From Streptomyces sp. NRRL S-646 (GTDB lineage Bacteria; Actinomycetota; Actinomycetes; Streptomycetales; Streptomycetaceae): a stretch of 64,000 nt of DNA. Positions 28,571 through 36,248 of this stretch are shown here, piece after piece. Each line of letters opens with the position of its first letter. Positions within the stretch are counted from its first letter, which is position 1. Both the position numbers and the translations under genes were made by a program. The notes below the pieces were generated by a model. That model saw only the letters and a program-made list of their open reading frames with translations. It searched no databases and was not told where the DNA came from. The stretch covers positions 558,001-622,000 of the forward strand of contig NZ_JODC01000007.1 of the NCBI RefSeq assembly GCF_000720765.1, given 5' to 3'.

Positions 28571-28587
28571 TAACACTAGTGATGTTA
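28571..28587. promoter_or_regulatory. Palindromic operator candidate of the beta-oxidation operon
   Basis: TAACACTAGTGATGTTA contains the nested palindrome CACTAGTG and an outer inverted repeat TAACA...TGTTA. It lies 32 bases before the operon start. TetR-family repressors of acyl-CoA catabolism often bind such sites. No such regulator gene lies beside the operon. Confidence 0.55.
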
Positions 28588-28660
28588 GGAACACGTTCCA
28601 GCGGACACAAGACCCGGGAGAGCAAGCGCTTAGCCAAGTGTGCCGGAGGAGCCATGCGGA

Positions 28661-28834
28661 TCAGCGTGCATCCAGCGGGACACGGACCCAGTCGGCCTTG
28701 CCGGGCCGTATCCGGCGGATTCCGCGACCGGCGAGGTACGCGTGGGTCGCCTCGTCCCTGAGCTTCACCGGCAACCCGAGGGCGAACTCGCGCACTTTCC
28801 CCCACTTCTTCAGGGCGCTTCTTGGCACGGACAC
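28661..28834 (-). CDS. 57-residue internally deleted MmcQ/YjbR-like protein
   Basis: A GTG at 28834 is preceded by a near-consensus ribosome site (GGAGGTAAGCG). The 57-residue product starts MSVPRSALKKWGKVREFALG and ends RPGKADWVRVPLDAR. KVREFALGLP matches the N-terminus and GKAxWVxVPLDA the late strand of MmcQ/YjbR proteins (about 115-120 residues). The central DNA-binding-like part seems deleted, since VKLRDEATHAYLAG follows directly. It is either a decayed gene with a preserved start or a genuine mini-protein. It stands alone on the minus strand between the operon promoter and the next + gene. Confidence 0.6.
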   Translation of the reverse strand: MSVPRSALKKWGKVREFALGLPVKLRDEATHAYLAGRGIRRIRPGKADWVRVPLDAR

Positions 28835-28924
28835 CGCTTACCTCCGGGCTCGTCGTCGGGCTCCGCACCCTTCACGCTAGCCTCGGCCACCGACAACGGC
28901 GCGTGCTGCGGACCGAGGGGTGTC

Positions 28925-30103
28925 ATGAGCAGGCTGAGCAGGACGGACCGTCCGTACGACATCGTGCTCTTCGGAGCCACGGGCTTCGTCGGGACGCTCA
29001 CCGCGGAGTACCTGGCCGCGCATGCGCCCGAGGACCTGCGCTGGGCGATCGCCGGCCGCAGCGAGCGGAAGCTGGAGCAGCTGCGCGAGCGGCTGCCCGG
29101 CACCGGGAAGGTCGGGGTGCTGCGGGCGGACGTGGCCGATCCGGTGTCGCTGCGCGGACTCGCCGAGCACGCGCGCGTGGTGGCCACGACCGTGGGGCCG
29201 TATGTGACGTACGGCGAGGAGCTGGTCGCCGCCTGCGCGGACAGCGGTGCGGACTATCTCGACCTCACCGGTGAGCCCGAGTTCGTGGACCTGACGTACG
29301 TCCGCCACGATGCACGCGCGCGTGAGACCGGTGCGCGGCTGGTGCACGCCTGCGGGTTCGACTCGATCCCCCACGACCTGGGCGCGTACTTCACCGTGCG
29401 GCAGCTGCCCGAGGGGGTGCCGCTGACGGTGGACGGGTTCGTGACGGCGGACGCCACCTTCTCCGGCGGTACGTTCGCGTCGGCGTTGAACCAGTTCTCG
29501 CGGGTGCGGCCGATGCTGGCAGCCGAGCGGGACCGCAAGCGGCACGAGCCGCGCCTGGTGGGGCGGCGGGCGGCCGCGCCCACGGGTGTGCCGCGGTTCG
29601 CGAAGGAGGTGGGTTCGTGGGCGCTGCCGCTGCCGACCATCGACGCGCGGATCGTGGGCCGCTCCGCGAAGGCCCTGGAGCGCTACGGCCCCGACTTCCG
29701 CTACCGCCACTACGCAGCCGTACGACACCTGCCCGTCGCCGTGGGGGGGATCGCGGCCGTCGGCGGCCTCTTCGCGGCCGCCCAACTGCCGCCCGCGCGG
29801 CGCTGGTTGTCCGACCGTCTCAAGCCCGGCGAGGGGCCGAGCGCCGAGAAGCGGGCGAAGAGCTGGTTCCGGGTCCGCTTCGTGGGCGAGGGCGGCGGCC
29901 GCCAGGTGCTCACGGAGGTCGCGGGCGGCGACCCCGGCTATGACGAGACGGCGAAGATGTTCGCCGAGTCGGCGCTGTCACTGGCCTTCGACGACCTGCC
30001 GCCGACGGCTGGTCAGGTCACCACGGCGGTCGCGATGGGCGACGCTCTCACGGAACGGCTGCGACGGGCGGGGATCACCTTCAGGGTGGCGTCGAGCCGG
30101 TGA
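28925..30103 (+). CDS. Saccharopine dehydrogenase-like NAD(P)-binding protein
   Basis: A 392-residue protein with an N-terminal Rossmann motif (YDIVLFGATGFVGTLTAEYL), followed by RVVATTVGPYVTYGEELVAAC and the conserved block LVHACGFDSIPHDLGAYF. This pattern is shared with the mycobacterial trans-acting enoyl reductase group rather than lysine-pathway saccharopine dehydrogenases. A hydrophobic segment near residue 275 (LPVAVGGIAAVGGLFAAA) may touch the membrane. ATG at 28925 follows GAGGGG. A fragment homologous to residues about 335-365 recurs at 32214, so the family has been duplicated here. Confidence 0.88.
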   Translation: MSRLSRTDRPYDIVLFGATGFVGTLTAEYLAAHAPEDLRWAIAGRSERKLEQLRERLPGTGKVGVLRADVADPVSLRGLAEHARVVATTVGPYVTYGEELVAACADSGADYLDLTGEPEFVDLTYVRHDARARETGARLVHACGFDSIPHDLGAYFTVRQLPEGVPLTVDGFVTADATFSGGTFASALNQFSRVRPMLAAERDRKRHEPRLVGRRAAAPTGVPRFAKEVGSWALPLPTIDARIVGRSAKALERYGPDFRYRHYAAVRHLPVAVGGIAAVGGLFAAAQLPPARRWLSDRLKPGEGPSAEKRAKSWFRVRFVGEGGGRQVLTEVAGGDPGYDETAKMFAESALSLAFDDLPPTAGQVTTAVAMGDALTERLRRAGITFRVASSR

Positions 30104-30443
30104 ATCGGCGCGGCTGAGGCGCAGGCACGAGCAGGACCGGCGCGCGACCGCACTCGGCATCCTGTCCCCCCGCCTGGCTCGGGCCGAGCGCCTGGGCGCG
30201 GGAACGGTGCACCCTCGTCGTCTGCACCGGCCCCCGGCACCGGCGTGCAGGGAGCCAACCGCGAACAGCGAGCGGACCCGGTGGCGGACCCGGCACCGAG
30301 GGTGCGTACGCCCGGTACTGCAGCAACCGGGGAGCCGCCACGACGGAGCGTCCGACTGGCCGGCCGCCCTCAACCTCACATCCTGGTCGGCGGCAGGGTG
30401 CCTCCTGGCGGCACCTGACAGCGCGTTCCCGACGGGTGTCCCG
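30104..30443. other. 340-bp gap without a recognised gene
   Basis: Both strands were read. Open frames here are Arg/Pro-rich and lack ribosome sites or family motifs. I see no terminator better than weak GC inverted repeats. It separates the saccharopine-dehydrogenase-like gene from the convergent YihY gene. Confidence 0.5.
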
Positions 30444-31397
30444 TCAGCGTGGCGAGGTCGGGGTTCCGAGGCGGCGCCGCAGGAAGGGTTCCTGGGACAG
30501 TACAGCGCCCGCGCTGAGCCCGACGGCGATGGCCACGGAGACGACGATCAGCCAGGACAGCAGGACGAAGACGGAACCCGCGGAACCGTAGTCGGACAGT
30601 GCCCGGTTGAGCGCCCGTGGCATGTAGAAATGGGCGGTCACGGACAGGCAGCCGACCGCGATCGCCGTGAGGACGGCGCCTGGCAGGAGGGGCGCCCAGC
30701 GGACTGCTCCACCCAGCAGAAGATGCTGGGTCCACCACCACATCGCCGCCTGTACGACCAGGACGATCGGAACTCCCAGCCAGGCCCCCAGGCCGAACCC
30801 GTCGCGCAACAGCCCTTGTGCAACCAAGGCGCCGAGCCACAGGCCGATCCATGACAGCCACCTCCATGGAGCGACTTTCGTTCCTCCGTGGGGCAGCTGC
30901 CAGGCCCGTCTGCACAACCGCTGCACCGCGCGGCTCACCGCGGTGGCCGACAGCAGCACCATCAGCCCGCCGACCACGCCGATCGCCTGGCGCACATCGT
31001 CGGTCGGGGGCTGGAACGCCCGCTCCACCTCGGCCTTCGACTGCCCGGTCAGACCGAAGACGGCGCTGACCGATTTGAGGACCTGGGTCTGCACCGTATC
31101 GGGCGCGTACGCGTCCAGCACGAACAGCAACGGGACCGCGGTGAGGAAACACTGCGCCGCGATGCGGGTGGCGGAGTCGAAGATGTTCACCGACACCATG
31201 CGGTCCAGAAGTGCTGTGATGACGGGGAAGCGGATCTCCAGACGCGCGTGGACGGCTTTCAGGCAGGCCGTCAGTTCTCCGAGACGGCCACGCCACCGTG
31301 ACGCGCGCGTGTCCGTGCCCGCATCCCGGCGCCGCATCAGCCGCGAGTCTCCATCGTCGCCCCTTCCATCTCCAGAGTGCGCGACGAAGCGTGCCAC
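30444..31397 (-). CDS. YihY/BrkB family inner membrane protein
   Basis: A 317-residue integral membrane protein. After a charged N-terminus, it has about six hydrophobic helices, including IAAQCFLTAVPLLFVLDAY, VVGGLMVLLSATAVSRAV, WIGLWLGALVAQGLL, VPIVLVVQAAMWWWTQHLLL, LLPGAVLTAIAVGCLSV and SVFVLLSWLIVVSVAIAVGLSAGAVL. The YGSAGSVFVLLSWL block is diagnostic of YihY/BrkB proteins. Function is uncertain; some members were mislabelled ribonuclease BN. GTG at 31397 is listed; ATG at 31337 (after GGAG) is an equal alternative that would remove 20 residues. Confidence 0.85.
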   Translation of the reverse strand: MARFVAHSGDGRGDDGDSRLMRRRDAGTDTRASRWRGRLGELTACLKAVHARLEIRFPVITALLDRMVSVNIFDSATRIAAQCFLTAVPLLFVLDAYAPDTVQTQVLKSVSAVFGLTGQSKAEVERAFQPPTDDVRQAIGVVGGLMVLLSATAVSRAVQRLCRRAWQLPHGGTKVAPWRWLSWIGLWLGALVAQGLLRDGFGLGAWLGVPIVLVVQAAMWWWTQHLLLGGAVRWAPLLPGAVLTAIAVGCLSVTAHFYMPRALNRALSDYGSAGSVFVLLSWLIVVSVAIAVGLSAGAVLSQEPFLRRRLGTPTSPR

Positions 31398-31505
31398 GGC
31401 ACCCTGCAGCGGGCACGGGGCAAGGCCGGCTCAACCGTCACATGAGATGCGGTGGGTCACAGCCGTGCATAGGCTCGGCCCGTACGGTGCCTGAGGGGAT
31501 CGCCC

Positions 31506-32186
31506 ATGGTCTTCGACCTCCTGCTCATCGCCCTCGCCATCACGCTCGACCCCCTCCCCCTCATGGCGTTCGTCCTGGTGGTGGCATCCGTCAGAGGCGT
31601 TCGGACGGGGCTCGCCTTCATCTCGGGATGGATGACGTGTTTCGTCGCGGTGATCGTTCTGGTCCTGACGGTGACCGGCGGGCAGCCCCCGGACCGGAGG
31701 TCGCCTCCGTCCACGGCAAACCTCGCGATCAAGGTCGCCATCGGAGTGTCACTCGTCGTGTACGGCATCCACCGGCACCGAAAGGCCCGTCACCACGATC
31801 CGTCCCACACCGTCACCTCGGCGCCGAACGGCAGGTCGTCCTCTTTCCTCACCTCCCGGATGGACCGGGGCGCACTCTGGCCGGCGGCGGGACTTGCCGT
31901 CCTTCTCCAGCCGTGGGGCCTCGTCGCCGCCGGCGCCGTGACCGTGGTGGAGGCCGACGGCTCCGACCCCATGACCTGGCTGGTACTGATCGCGTACTGC
32001 ATCCTCGCGACCGCCACGCTGCTCGCCGCGGAGCTGTATGTGGTCTTCAAGCCGGCGTCCGCCCGACACCGACTGCGGGAACTGCGCTCTTGGATGCAGG
32101 GCCACGCGGAACAGGCGATCGTGTACGGCAGTGTCGTGGTCGGCCTGTTGCTGGCGGGAAAGAGTGCCTACGCGCTGGCCCATTGA
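31506..32186 (+). CDS. GAP family (Sap/SfLAP-like) membrane protein
   Basis: A 226-residue protein with about six transmembrane helices: LLLIALAITLDPLPLMAFVLVVAS, AFISGWMTCFVAVIVLVLTVTG, AIKVAIGVSLVVYGI, LWPAAGLAVLLQPWGLVAAGAVT, WLVLIAYCILATATLLAAELYVV and AIVYGSVVVGLLLAGKSAYAL. The PLPLMAF and AFISGWM segments match the actinobacterial GAP family, related to the mycobacterial glycolipid-addressing protein. It may export a lipid or small molecule. No ribosome site is strong; ATG at 31506 fits the first helix. Confidence 0.82.
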   Translation: MVFDLLLIALAITLDPLPLMAFVLVVASVRGVRTGLAFISGWMTCFVAVIVLVLTVTGGQPPDRRSPPSTANLAIKVAIGVSLVVYGIHRHRKARHHDPSHTVTSAPNGRSSSFLTSRMDRGALWPAAGLAVLLQPWGLVAAGAVTVVEADGSDPMTWLVLIAYCILATATLLAAELYVVFKPASARHRLRELRSWMQGHAEQAIVYGSVVVGLLLAGKSAYALAH

Positions 32187-32213
32187 CGTCATGTTCAGCG
32201 CGGGTCGGCTTGC

Positions 32214-32361
32214 CCGTCGAGCGCGCGGTCCAGGTCCCGTGCGAACCTGTGGCCGGCGGCCCGCTCGTGCTCAGGCAGGTCGCGAGCGGCGACCACGGCT
32301 ACGACGAGACGGCCAAGAAGTTCGCCGAGTCGGCGCTGTCGCAAGCCGCCGAACAGGAGCT
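32214..32361 (+). pseudogene. Fragment of a saccharopine dehydrogenase-like gene
   Basis: The + strand encodes GGPLVLRQVASGDHGYDETA then KKFAESALSQA, matching VLTEVAGGDPGYDETAKMFA and ESALSLA near the C-terminus of the 28925-30103 product. About 48 residues are readable, with no start and a different flanking sequence. It is a duplicated relic about 2.2 kb from the intact gene. DNA identity over the best 69 bases is high by eye (about 85 percent). Confidence 0.75.
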
Positions 32362-32503
32362 AGGACCACCCCGCCACCGTGTAGAGCATCCCGGCGATCC
32401 AGCCGAGTCCCGCCAGCACGGCGAGGATCAGCGCGGCCGTCACGGCACGCTCGACGGGACGGTTGGGATCGGCGAGGGGCTTCGGAGCACGGTGCGTCGT
32501 CAT
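32360..32503 (-). CDS. Small membrane protein, 47 residues
   Basis: MTTHRAPKPLADPNRPVERA is followed by a single transmembrane helix (VTAALILAVLAGLGWIAGMLY) and a short tail TVAGWS. The N-terminal basic segment suggests it is cytoplasmic. Similar short proteins of this length and layout occur in Streptomyces, but I cannot name a family. ATG at 32503; no strong ribosome site was identified. Its 3' end touches the fragment at 32214-32361. It is upstream of, but 143 bases past, the endonuclease V gene terminus, so co-transcription is unlikely. Confidence 0.6.
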   Translation of the reverse strand: MTTHRAPKPLADPNRPVERAVTAALILAVLAGLGWIAGMLYTVAGWS

Positions 32504-32570
32504 GCGGCACAGCCTGCCGACCGGCGCACCGCACCCACATCCGTACGGGTACTCAGTCCGGGTACTCAGA

Positions 32571-33716
32571 TCACCCGTCGAGCGGCTCCGGCGGCCGGTC
32601 GCCCAGCGCGTCCGCGATCCGGTCCCGCACAGCGGGGTCGGGCTCGACAATGGCGAGCTGCCAGGCGAGAGGGCCGATCTGCCACCCCGCGTGGTGGTCG
32701 AAGAACGGAGGAGGCCCGGCCTCATTGTGGGCGACCTTGCCGACCAGCTCCGCCAGGCGGAACAGGATCCGTTGCTCCTGCGCGCACTGCTCCTCGGCCG
32801 CCGAGCCTCGGCGGACCAGCTCGAACACCTCGCGTCCACGGCTCCACCGGTCCCGGTCCGCCGCAAGCTCCAGAGCCGTCTCGATCTCGGGCACCCAAGG
32901 GTGCTCGTCGGCCGCCGCCCGGAGCACACGGCCCGCCCAGGTCACCGGGTCGGACTGACGCTCGAACAGGGTGCGTCCCCACGACCGGGCGGGGTCCGCC
33001 GCCGCAAGGTCGGCAAGGGGTTTCCTCGGGGCAGTGGCATCCGGCAACGCCCTTCGGCACAACGCATCCGCCCTGCGCGTCGTCTCCGGCAGGCGGTACT
33101 TCGGGGTCAGGGCCAGGGTGTGGGCGCAGGCGTTGTCGAGGTTGGTGCGGTGGCCGACGGAGACGAAGACGGGCTTGACGGCGTCGCGGGTGCGCAGCGC
33201 GCGGCCGACCTCCTCGGTGTCCGCGAGGAGGGGGGAGGTGCTGCCGCGCGGGGCGCCGGGGTCGTCGTGGGCGAAGGTGAAGGGGTTCTTCGCGACGCCG
33301 ATCGTGGGCAGGCCCGTGAGGACGCCGAGGTGGCTGGCGAGGCCGAAGCGGCGGGGGTGGGCCAGCCCGTAGCCGTCGCAGACGACCAGGCCGGGCGGGC
33401 ACGGCAGGGCGTCGAGGGCGGCGAGGACCGTGGGGATCTCTCGGAACGCGAGCAGACCGGGGACGTACGGGAAGGAGATGCGGCCGACCGCCGTGGCCTC
33501 CGCGACAACCGTCAAAGTCGCCGCGTCCAGAACGACCGCCGCGGCCGCAACGACGTCCCGCTCGTCGTCGTAGGCCACGTCGACACCGGTGACATGGCCG
33601 CTGCCGGGCGGCGGTCCCGGCTCGTCGAGCACCACCTGTGTCCGCAGTTCGTCCTGTACGGCGCGGGCCTGTTCCTCGGTCGCGGGCCAGCCCGCGGGGA
33701 TGCGTACGGTCGTCAT
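32571..33716 (-). CDS. nfi: Endonuclease V with an extra C-terminal domain
   Basis: A 381-residue protein. Residues about 1-225 are endonuclease V, which cleaves near deoxyinosine in DNA. Catalytic acidic residues lie in VTGVDVAYDD, VPGLLAFREIP and LVVCDGYGLAHPRRFGLASHLG, and the domain ends RLPETTRRADALCRRALPD. Normal length is about 225. A further 155 residues follow in the same frame: LADLAAADPARSWGRTLFE, WSRGREVFELVRRGSAAEEQ, CAQEQRILFRLAELVGKVAH and the distinctive FFDHHAGWQIGPLAWQLA. I do not recognise this part. It may be a former separate gene fused by loss of a stop. ATG 33716. Confidence 0.85.
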   Translation of the reverse strand: MTTVRIPAGWPATEEQARAVQDELRTQVVLDEPGPPPGSGHVTGVDVAYDDERDVVAAAAVVLDAATLTVVAEATAVGRISFPYVPGLLAFREIPTVLAALDALPCPPGLVVCDGYGLAHPRRFGLASHLGVLTGLPTIGVAKNPFTFAHDDPGAPRGSTSPLLADTEEVGRALRTRDAVKPVFVSVGHRTNLDNACAHTLALTPKYRLPETTRRADALCRRALPDATAPRKPLADLAAADPARSWGRTLFERQSDPVTWAGRVLRAAADEHPWVPEIETALELAADRDRWSRGREVFELVRRGSAAEEQCAQEQRILFRLAELVGKVAHNEAGPPPFFDHHAGWQIGPLAWQLAIVEPDPAVRDRIADALGDRPPEPLDG

Positions 33717-33822
33717 GATGGGGACGAGCGTACGGCCCGTGAGCGGGCGGCGGACGTTCGCCGCCGGGCGCAAGAACCCCCGCGACGGCGGGATAGTCCT
33801 CGCTGTCGCGGGGGACGAGAGC

Positions 33823-34155
33823 TCAGCCCTTCTTCGCGTTCAGCGCGCGCTGCAGCTGCCCCTTGTTCATGTTCGAACGGCCCTCGATACCGCGCTGCTT
33901 GGCCTCGTTGTACAGCTGGTCGCGGGTGGGGCCCTGGGAGCCCTGGCCGGACCGCTGGCCACCGCGCTTGCCGGAGGACATGTCGTTCGTGGAGCTGCGG
34001 CTGGCGGACTTGGACTCGCCGGACCGGGCGCGCTCCTTGTTCACCGTCCGCGCCGCGATCTCCTTGGCGCGCCCGGTGCTCTCCCCCCGGTCCTGCGCGC
34101 TCTTCTTGATGTGCTCGTACTGGCGTTCACGCTTGGAGCTGGAACCTGCGGGCAT
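33823..34155 (-). CDS. Small basic SAP/Rho-N-like protein (often labelled plasmid stabilization protein)
   Basis: A 110-residue, highly charged protein: SSSKRERQYEHIKKSAQDRG, then ARTVNKERARSGESKSASRS, and a C-terminal helical motif RDQLYNEAKQRGIEGRSNMN followed by KGQLQRALNAKKG. The last block has the form of a SAP or Rho N-terminal nucleic-acid binding motif. Similar Streptomyces proteins are annotated as plasmid stabilization proteins, without good functional support. ATG at 34155. It is on the same strand as the upstream secreted protein gene but is separated from it by 56 bases. Confidence 0.8.
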   Translation of the reverse strand: MPAGSSSKRERQYEHIKKSAQDRGESTGRAKEIAARTVNKERARSGESKSASRSSTNDMSSGKRGGQRSGQGSQGPTRDQLYNEAKQRGIEGRSNMNKGQLQRALNAKKG

Positions 34156-34211
34156 CGTCGCTCACTCCTCTCGCAGTAGGCGCCCGAGTACCCGCATCCG
34201 AGTCCCATGCG

Positions 34212-35315
34212 TCATCGTTCCAGGCGAGCCACCCGGCCCTGCTCTCCCGCGGCCCAGCAGCCGAGATCCGGGGCGCAGTCCACGGTGTCGTACGAGCCCG
34301 TGTCGACCGTCCGCCAGGTGCGGCCGCCGTCGGTGGTCAGGTCGGTGCCGGTGGGGCCGACCGCGAGGGCGGCGGTGCGGCTGTGCGGGAGCCAGGCGGC
34401 GCCGGAGCGGTAGGCGGGCGGCGGGGTGGCGGCGGGCTGCCAGGTGCGGCCGCCGTCGGCGGTGCCTGCCGCGGCCTGCGGGGAGGTCTGGTCCGGGCGG
34501 TAGTCGCCGCCGACCGCGAGGCCGTGGGTGCGGTCGCGGAAGGCGAGGGCGAAGACGCCCTTCGCCGGGTCGCCCGCCGGGATCGGTGTGTCGGTGGCCG
34601 TCCAGGTGAGCCCGCGGTCGGCGGAGTGCAGCACGCGCGCGCGTGCACCGCCGCCGGTGGCGAGCCAGACGTCCGAGGGGCCGGAGGCGACCAGGCACTG
34701 CCCGCTCGCCGCGAAGCCCGCCTCGCCGTCCAGGGCGGCCGGCATGCCGTCGCTGGGGAGCACCTTCCAGGAGCGGCCGCCGTCGCCGGTCGACAGGATG
34801 CGGAACCTGCCGTCGACCGGGTCGCTCATGGCGAGGCCGTGGCGGCGGTCGAAGAAGGTCAGGCAGTCGTAGAAGGCCTTGGTGTCGGTGTTGCGGAATG
34901 ATTCGGTCCAGGTCGTGCCGCCGTCGTCGGTGCGGTACACGCGGGAGGCCTCGCCCTCGCCGATGGCCAGCACCACGGCACGGCGCGCGTCGAATGCCTC
35001 GATGTCCCGGAACTGCAGCTCGCCGGCGCCCGGCGGCGAGACGTTCCGCCAGCTCGCCCCGCCGTCGGTGGTGCGCAGCACGGTGCCGCCGGTTCCGGCC
35101 ACCCAGGCGGTGTCCCGGCTGACGGCCGACAGCCCCCGGAAGCGGACGCCGGTCGCGCCGGTGTCCTTCAGTTCCCAGTGCGGCGCCCGGTGTCCGGGCT
35201 CCTGTGCCTGTGCGGGTACAGCGGTCAGGGCGGCCAGCGCCGCCGAGCACACCGCCCCTGCGGCCACTGTCCGAAACGTACGCCTCAGTCGTCGCGTGTT
35301 CCCCATACGCCTCAT
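34212..35315 (-). CDS. Secreted YCF48/BNR-repeat beta-propeller protein
   Basis: A 367-residue exported protein. The N-terminus has a twin-arginine-like start (RRLRRTFRTVAAGAVCSAAL) with an AQA cleavage region. Five or more repeats carry the Asp-box form xSxDGGxTWxx: RTTDGGASWRNV, YRTDDGGTTWTESF, STGDGGRSWKVL, HSADRGLTWTAT, GTADGGRTWQPA and TTDGGRTWRTV. This resembles YCF48/sortilin propellers. The role is unknown; it is probably an extracellular binding protein. Starts at 35315 and 35306 are both possible. A 223-base gap shared with ssgD lies upstream. Confidence 0.85.
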   Translation of the reverse strand: MRRMGNTRRLRRTFRTVAAGAVCSAALAALTAVPAQAQEPGHRAPHWELKDTGATGVRFRGLSAVSRDTAWVAGTGGTVLRTTDGGASWRNVSPPGAGELQFRDIEAFDARRAVVLAIGEGEASRVYRTDDGGTTWTESFRNTDTKAFYDCLTFFDRRHGLAMSDPVDGRFRILSTGDGGRSWKVLPSDGMPAALDGEAGFAASGQCLVASGPSDVWLATGGGARARVLHSADRGLTWTATDTPIPAGDPAKGVFALAFRDRTHGLAVGGDYRPDQTSPQAAAGTADGGRTWQPAATPPPAYRSGAAWLPHSRTAALAVGPTGTDLTTDGGRTWRTVDTGSYDTVDCAPDLGCWAAGEQGRVARLER

Positions 35316-35538
35316 GGCGGGCGAAGCTATCCGACGCCCCGGACCCCGTCCAGACGGCGACCCTCGCCACAACTGCCCGTCGGTGCACGGGAAATGGACT
35401 GCGTCACTCCTGTGCATGAATGCGGTGACGCAGGTCACTCGAAATCGGTGTGCACGGATTGGCTGATTCCAGCGTCTCTAGCAGTGCCCCGCTCAATCCA
35501 CCCGGAAGCCCGTCCAGACGTCACAAGGGAGCAAGGCG

Positions 35539-35955
35539 TTGTCCACCGTCATCGAACAACCCGTGGAGGCCCGCCTCGTCGCCGCCGCGCCGCGCATGCC
35601 GAGCATCCCGGCGAAGCTGCACTACGACCGCAGCGACCCGTTCGCGGTCCGTATGACCTTCCCGGCCCCGGCCACTCTGGAGGGCGTGGAGGTCTGCTGG
35701 ACGTTCGCCCGCGAGCTCCTCGCGGCCGGTCTGCACGAGCCCGAGGGCCACGGCGACGTGCGCGTGCGGCCGTACGGCTACGAGCGCACCGTCCTGGAGT
35801 TCCACGCCCCCGAGGGCACCGCCGTCGTGCACGTCCGCTCGCACGAGATACGCCGGTTCCTCGACGCCACGAGCGCGCTGGTGCCCGTGGGGCTGGAGCA
35901 TCTCCAGCTGGATCTGGATCATGACCTGGCGGAGCTGATTCGGGACGCGTGCTGA
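35539..35955 (+). CDS. ssgD: SsgA family sporulation/cell division regulator, SsgD-like
   Basis: A 138-residue SsgA-like protein, found only in sporulating actinomycetes. The family core reads IPAKLHYDRSDPFAVRMTFPAPATLEGVEVCWTFARELLAAGL, then GDVRVRPYG and the C-terminal PVGLEHLQLDLDHDLAELIRDAC. TTG at 35539 follows GGGAGCAAGG. SsgA-like proteins localise the cell division and wall machinery in aerial hyphae. Assignment to SsgD rather than another paralogue is from memory of its MSTVIEQPVEAR opening and gene position, not a search. Confidence 0.88.
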   Translation: MSTVIEQPVEARLVAAAPRMPSIPAKLHYDRSDPFAVRMTFPAPATLEGVEVCWTFARELLAAGLHEPEGHGDVRVRPYGYERTVLEFHAPEGTAVVHVRSHEIRRFLDATSALVPVGLEHLQLDLDHDLAELIRDAC

Positions 35956-36004
35956 GCGCTCCGCGGGTGGGGCGCGACAGGGCGTATGTCGTGTGCGGGC
36001 ACGT

Positions 36005-36071
36005 CGTGGCTGGTCGCGCCCACGCGGCGGAGCCGCAAATCGATACAGCCCCGCACCCCTAAGGGTGCTCA
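36005..36071 (+). repeat. Dispersed repeat family A, copy 5
   Basis: GTGGCTGGTCGCGCCCACGC, GGCGGAGCCGCAAATCGATA, CAGCCCCGCACCCCTAAGGG. It lies between the convergent ssgD and GPP34 genes. The last stem has the substitution CACCCC. Confidence 0.85.
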
Positions 36072-36074
36072 GCG

Positions 36075-36245
36075 CACCCGCCGTACGTCCCCGCCTCCAT
36101 CAGCTCCCGGGTGGCGCGGTGGACCAGGGGGCGTTGACGAACAGCGATGCGCTCGGCGTGCTCGCGGCGAGGGCCCGGTCATGGTCCAGCCGGTCGCCGT
36201 CCCGCCGAGCCGAGGTCCCAGGCGAGCCGCGCGCTGGTGCCGGAG
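36075..36245 (-). other. Possible frameshifted coding remnant
   Basis: On the minus strand one frame reads DGDRLDHDRALAA and a neighbouring frame continues EHAERIAVRQRPLVHRATRE then LMEAGTYGG. Joined by one base, they look like natural protein sequence. I do not recognise the family. No start or ribosome site is present. It could also be a shadow of nothing, so the call is weak. Confidence 0.3.
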
Positions 36246-36248
36246 GCC

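Noticed and set aside
33823..34155. Evidence of a plasmid or integrated element from the plasmid stabilization label
   Set aside because: The label is historical. No replication, partition or integrase gene is nearby and neighbours are chromosomal.
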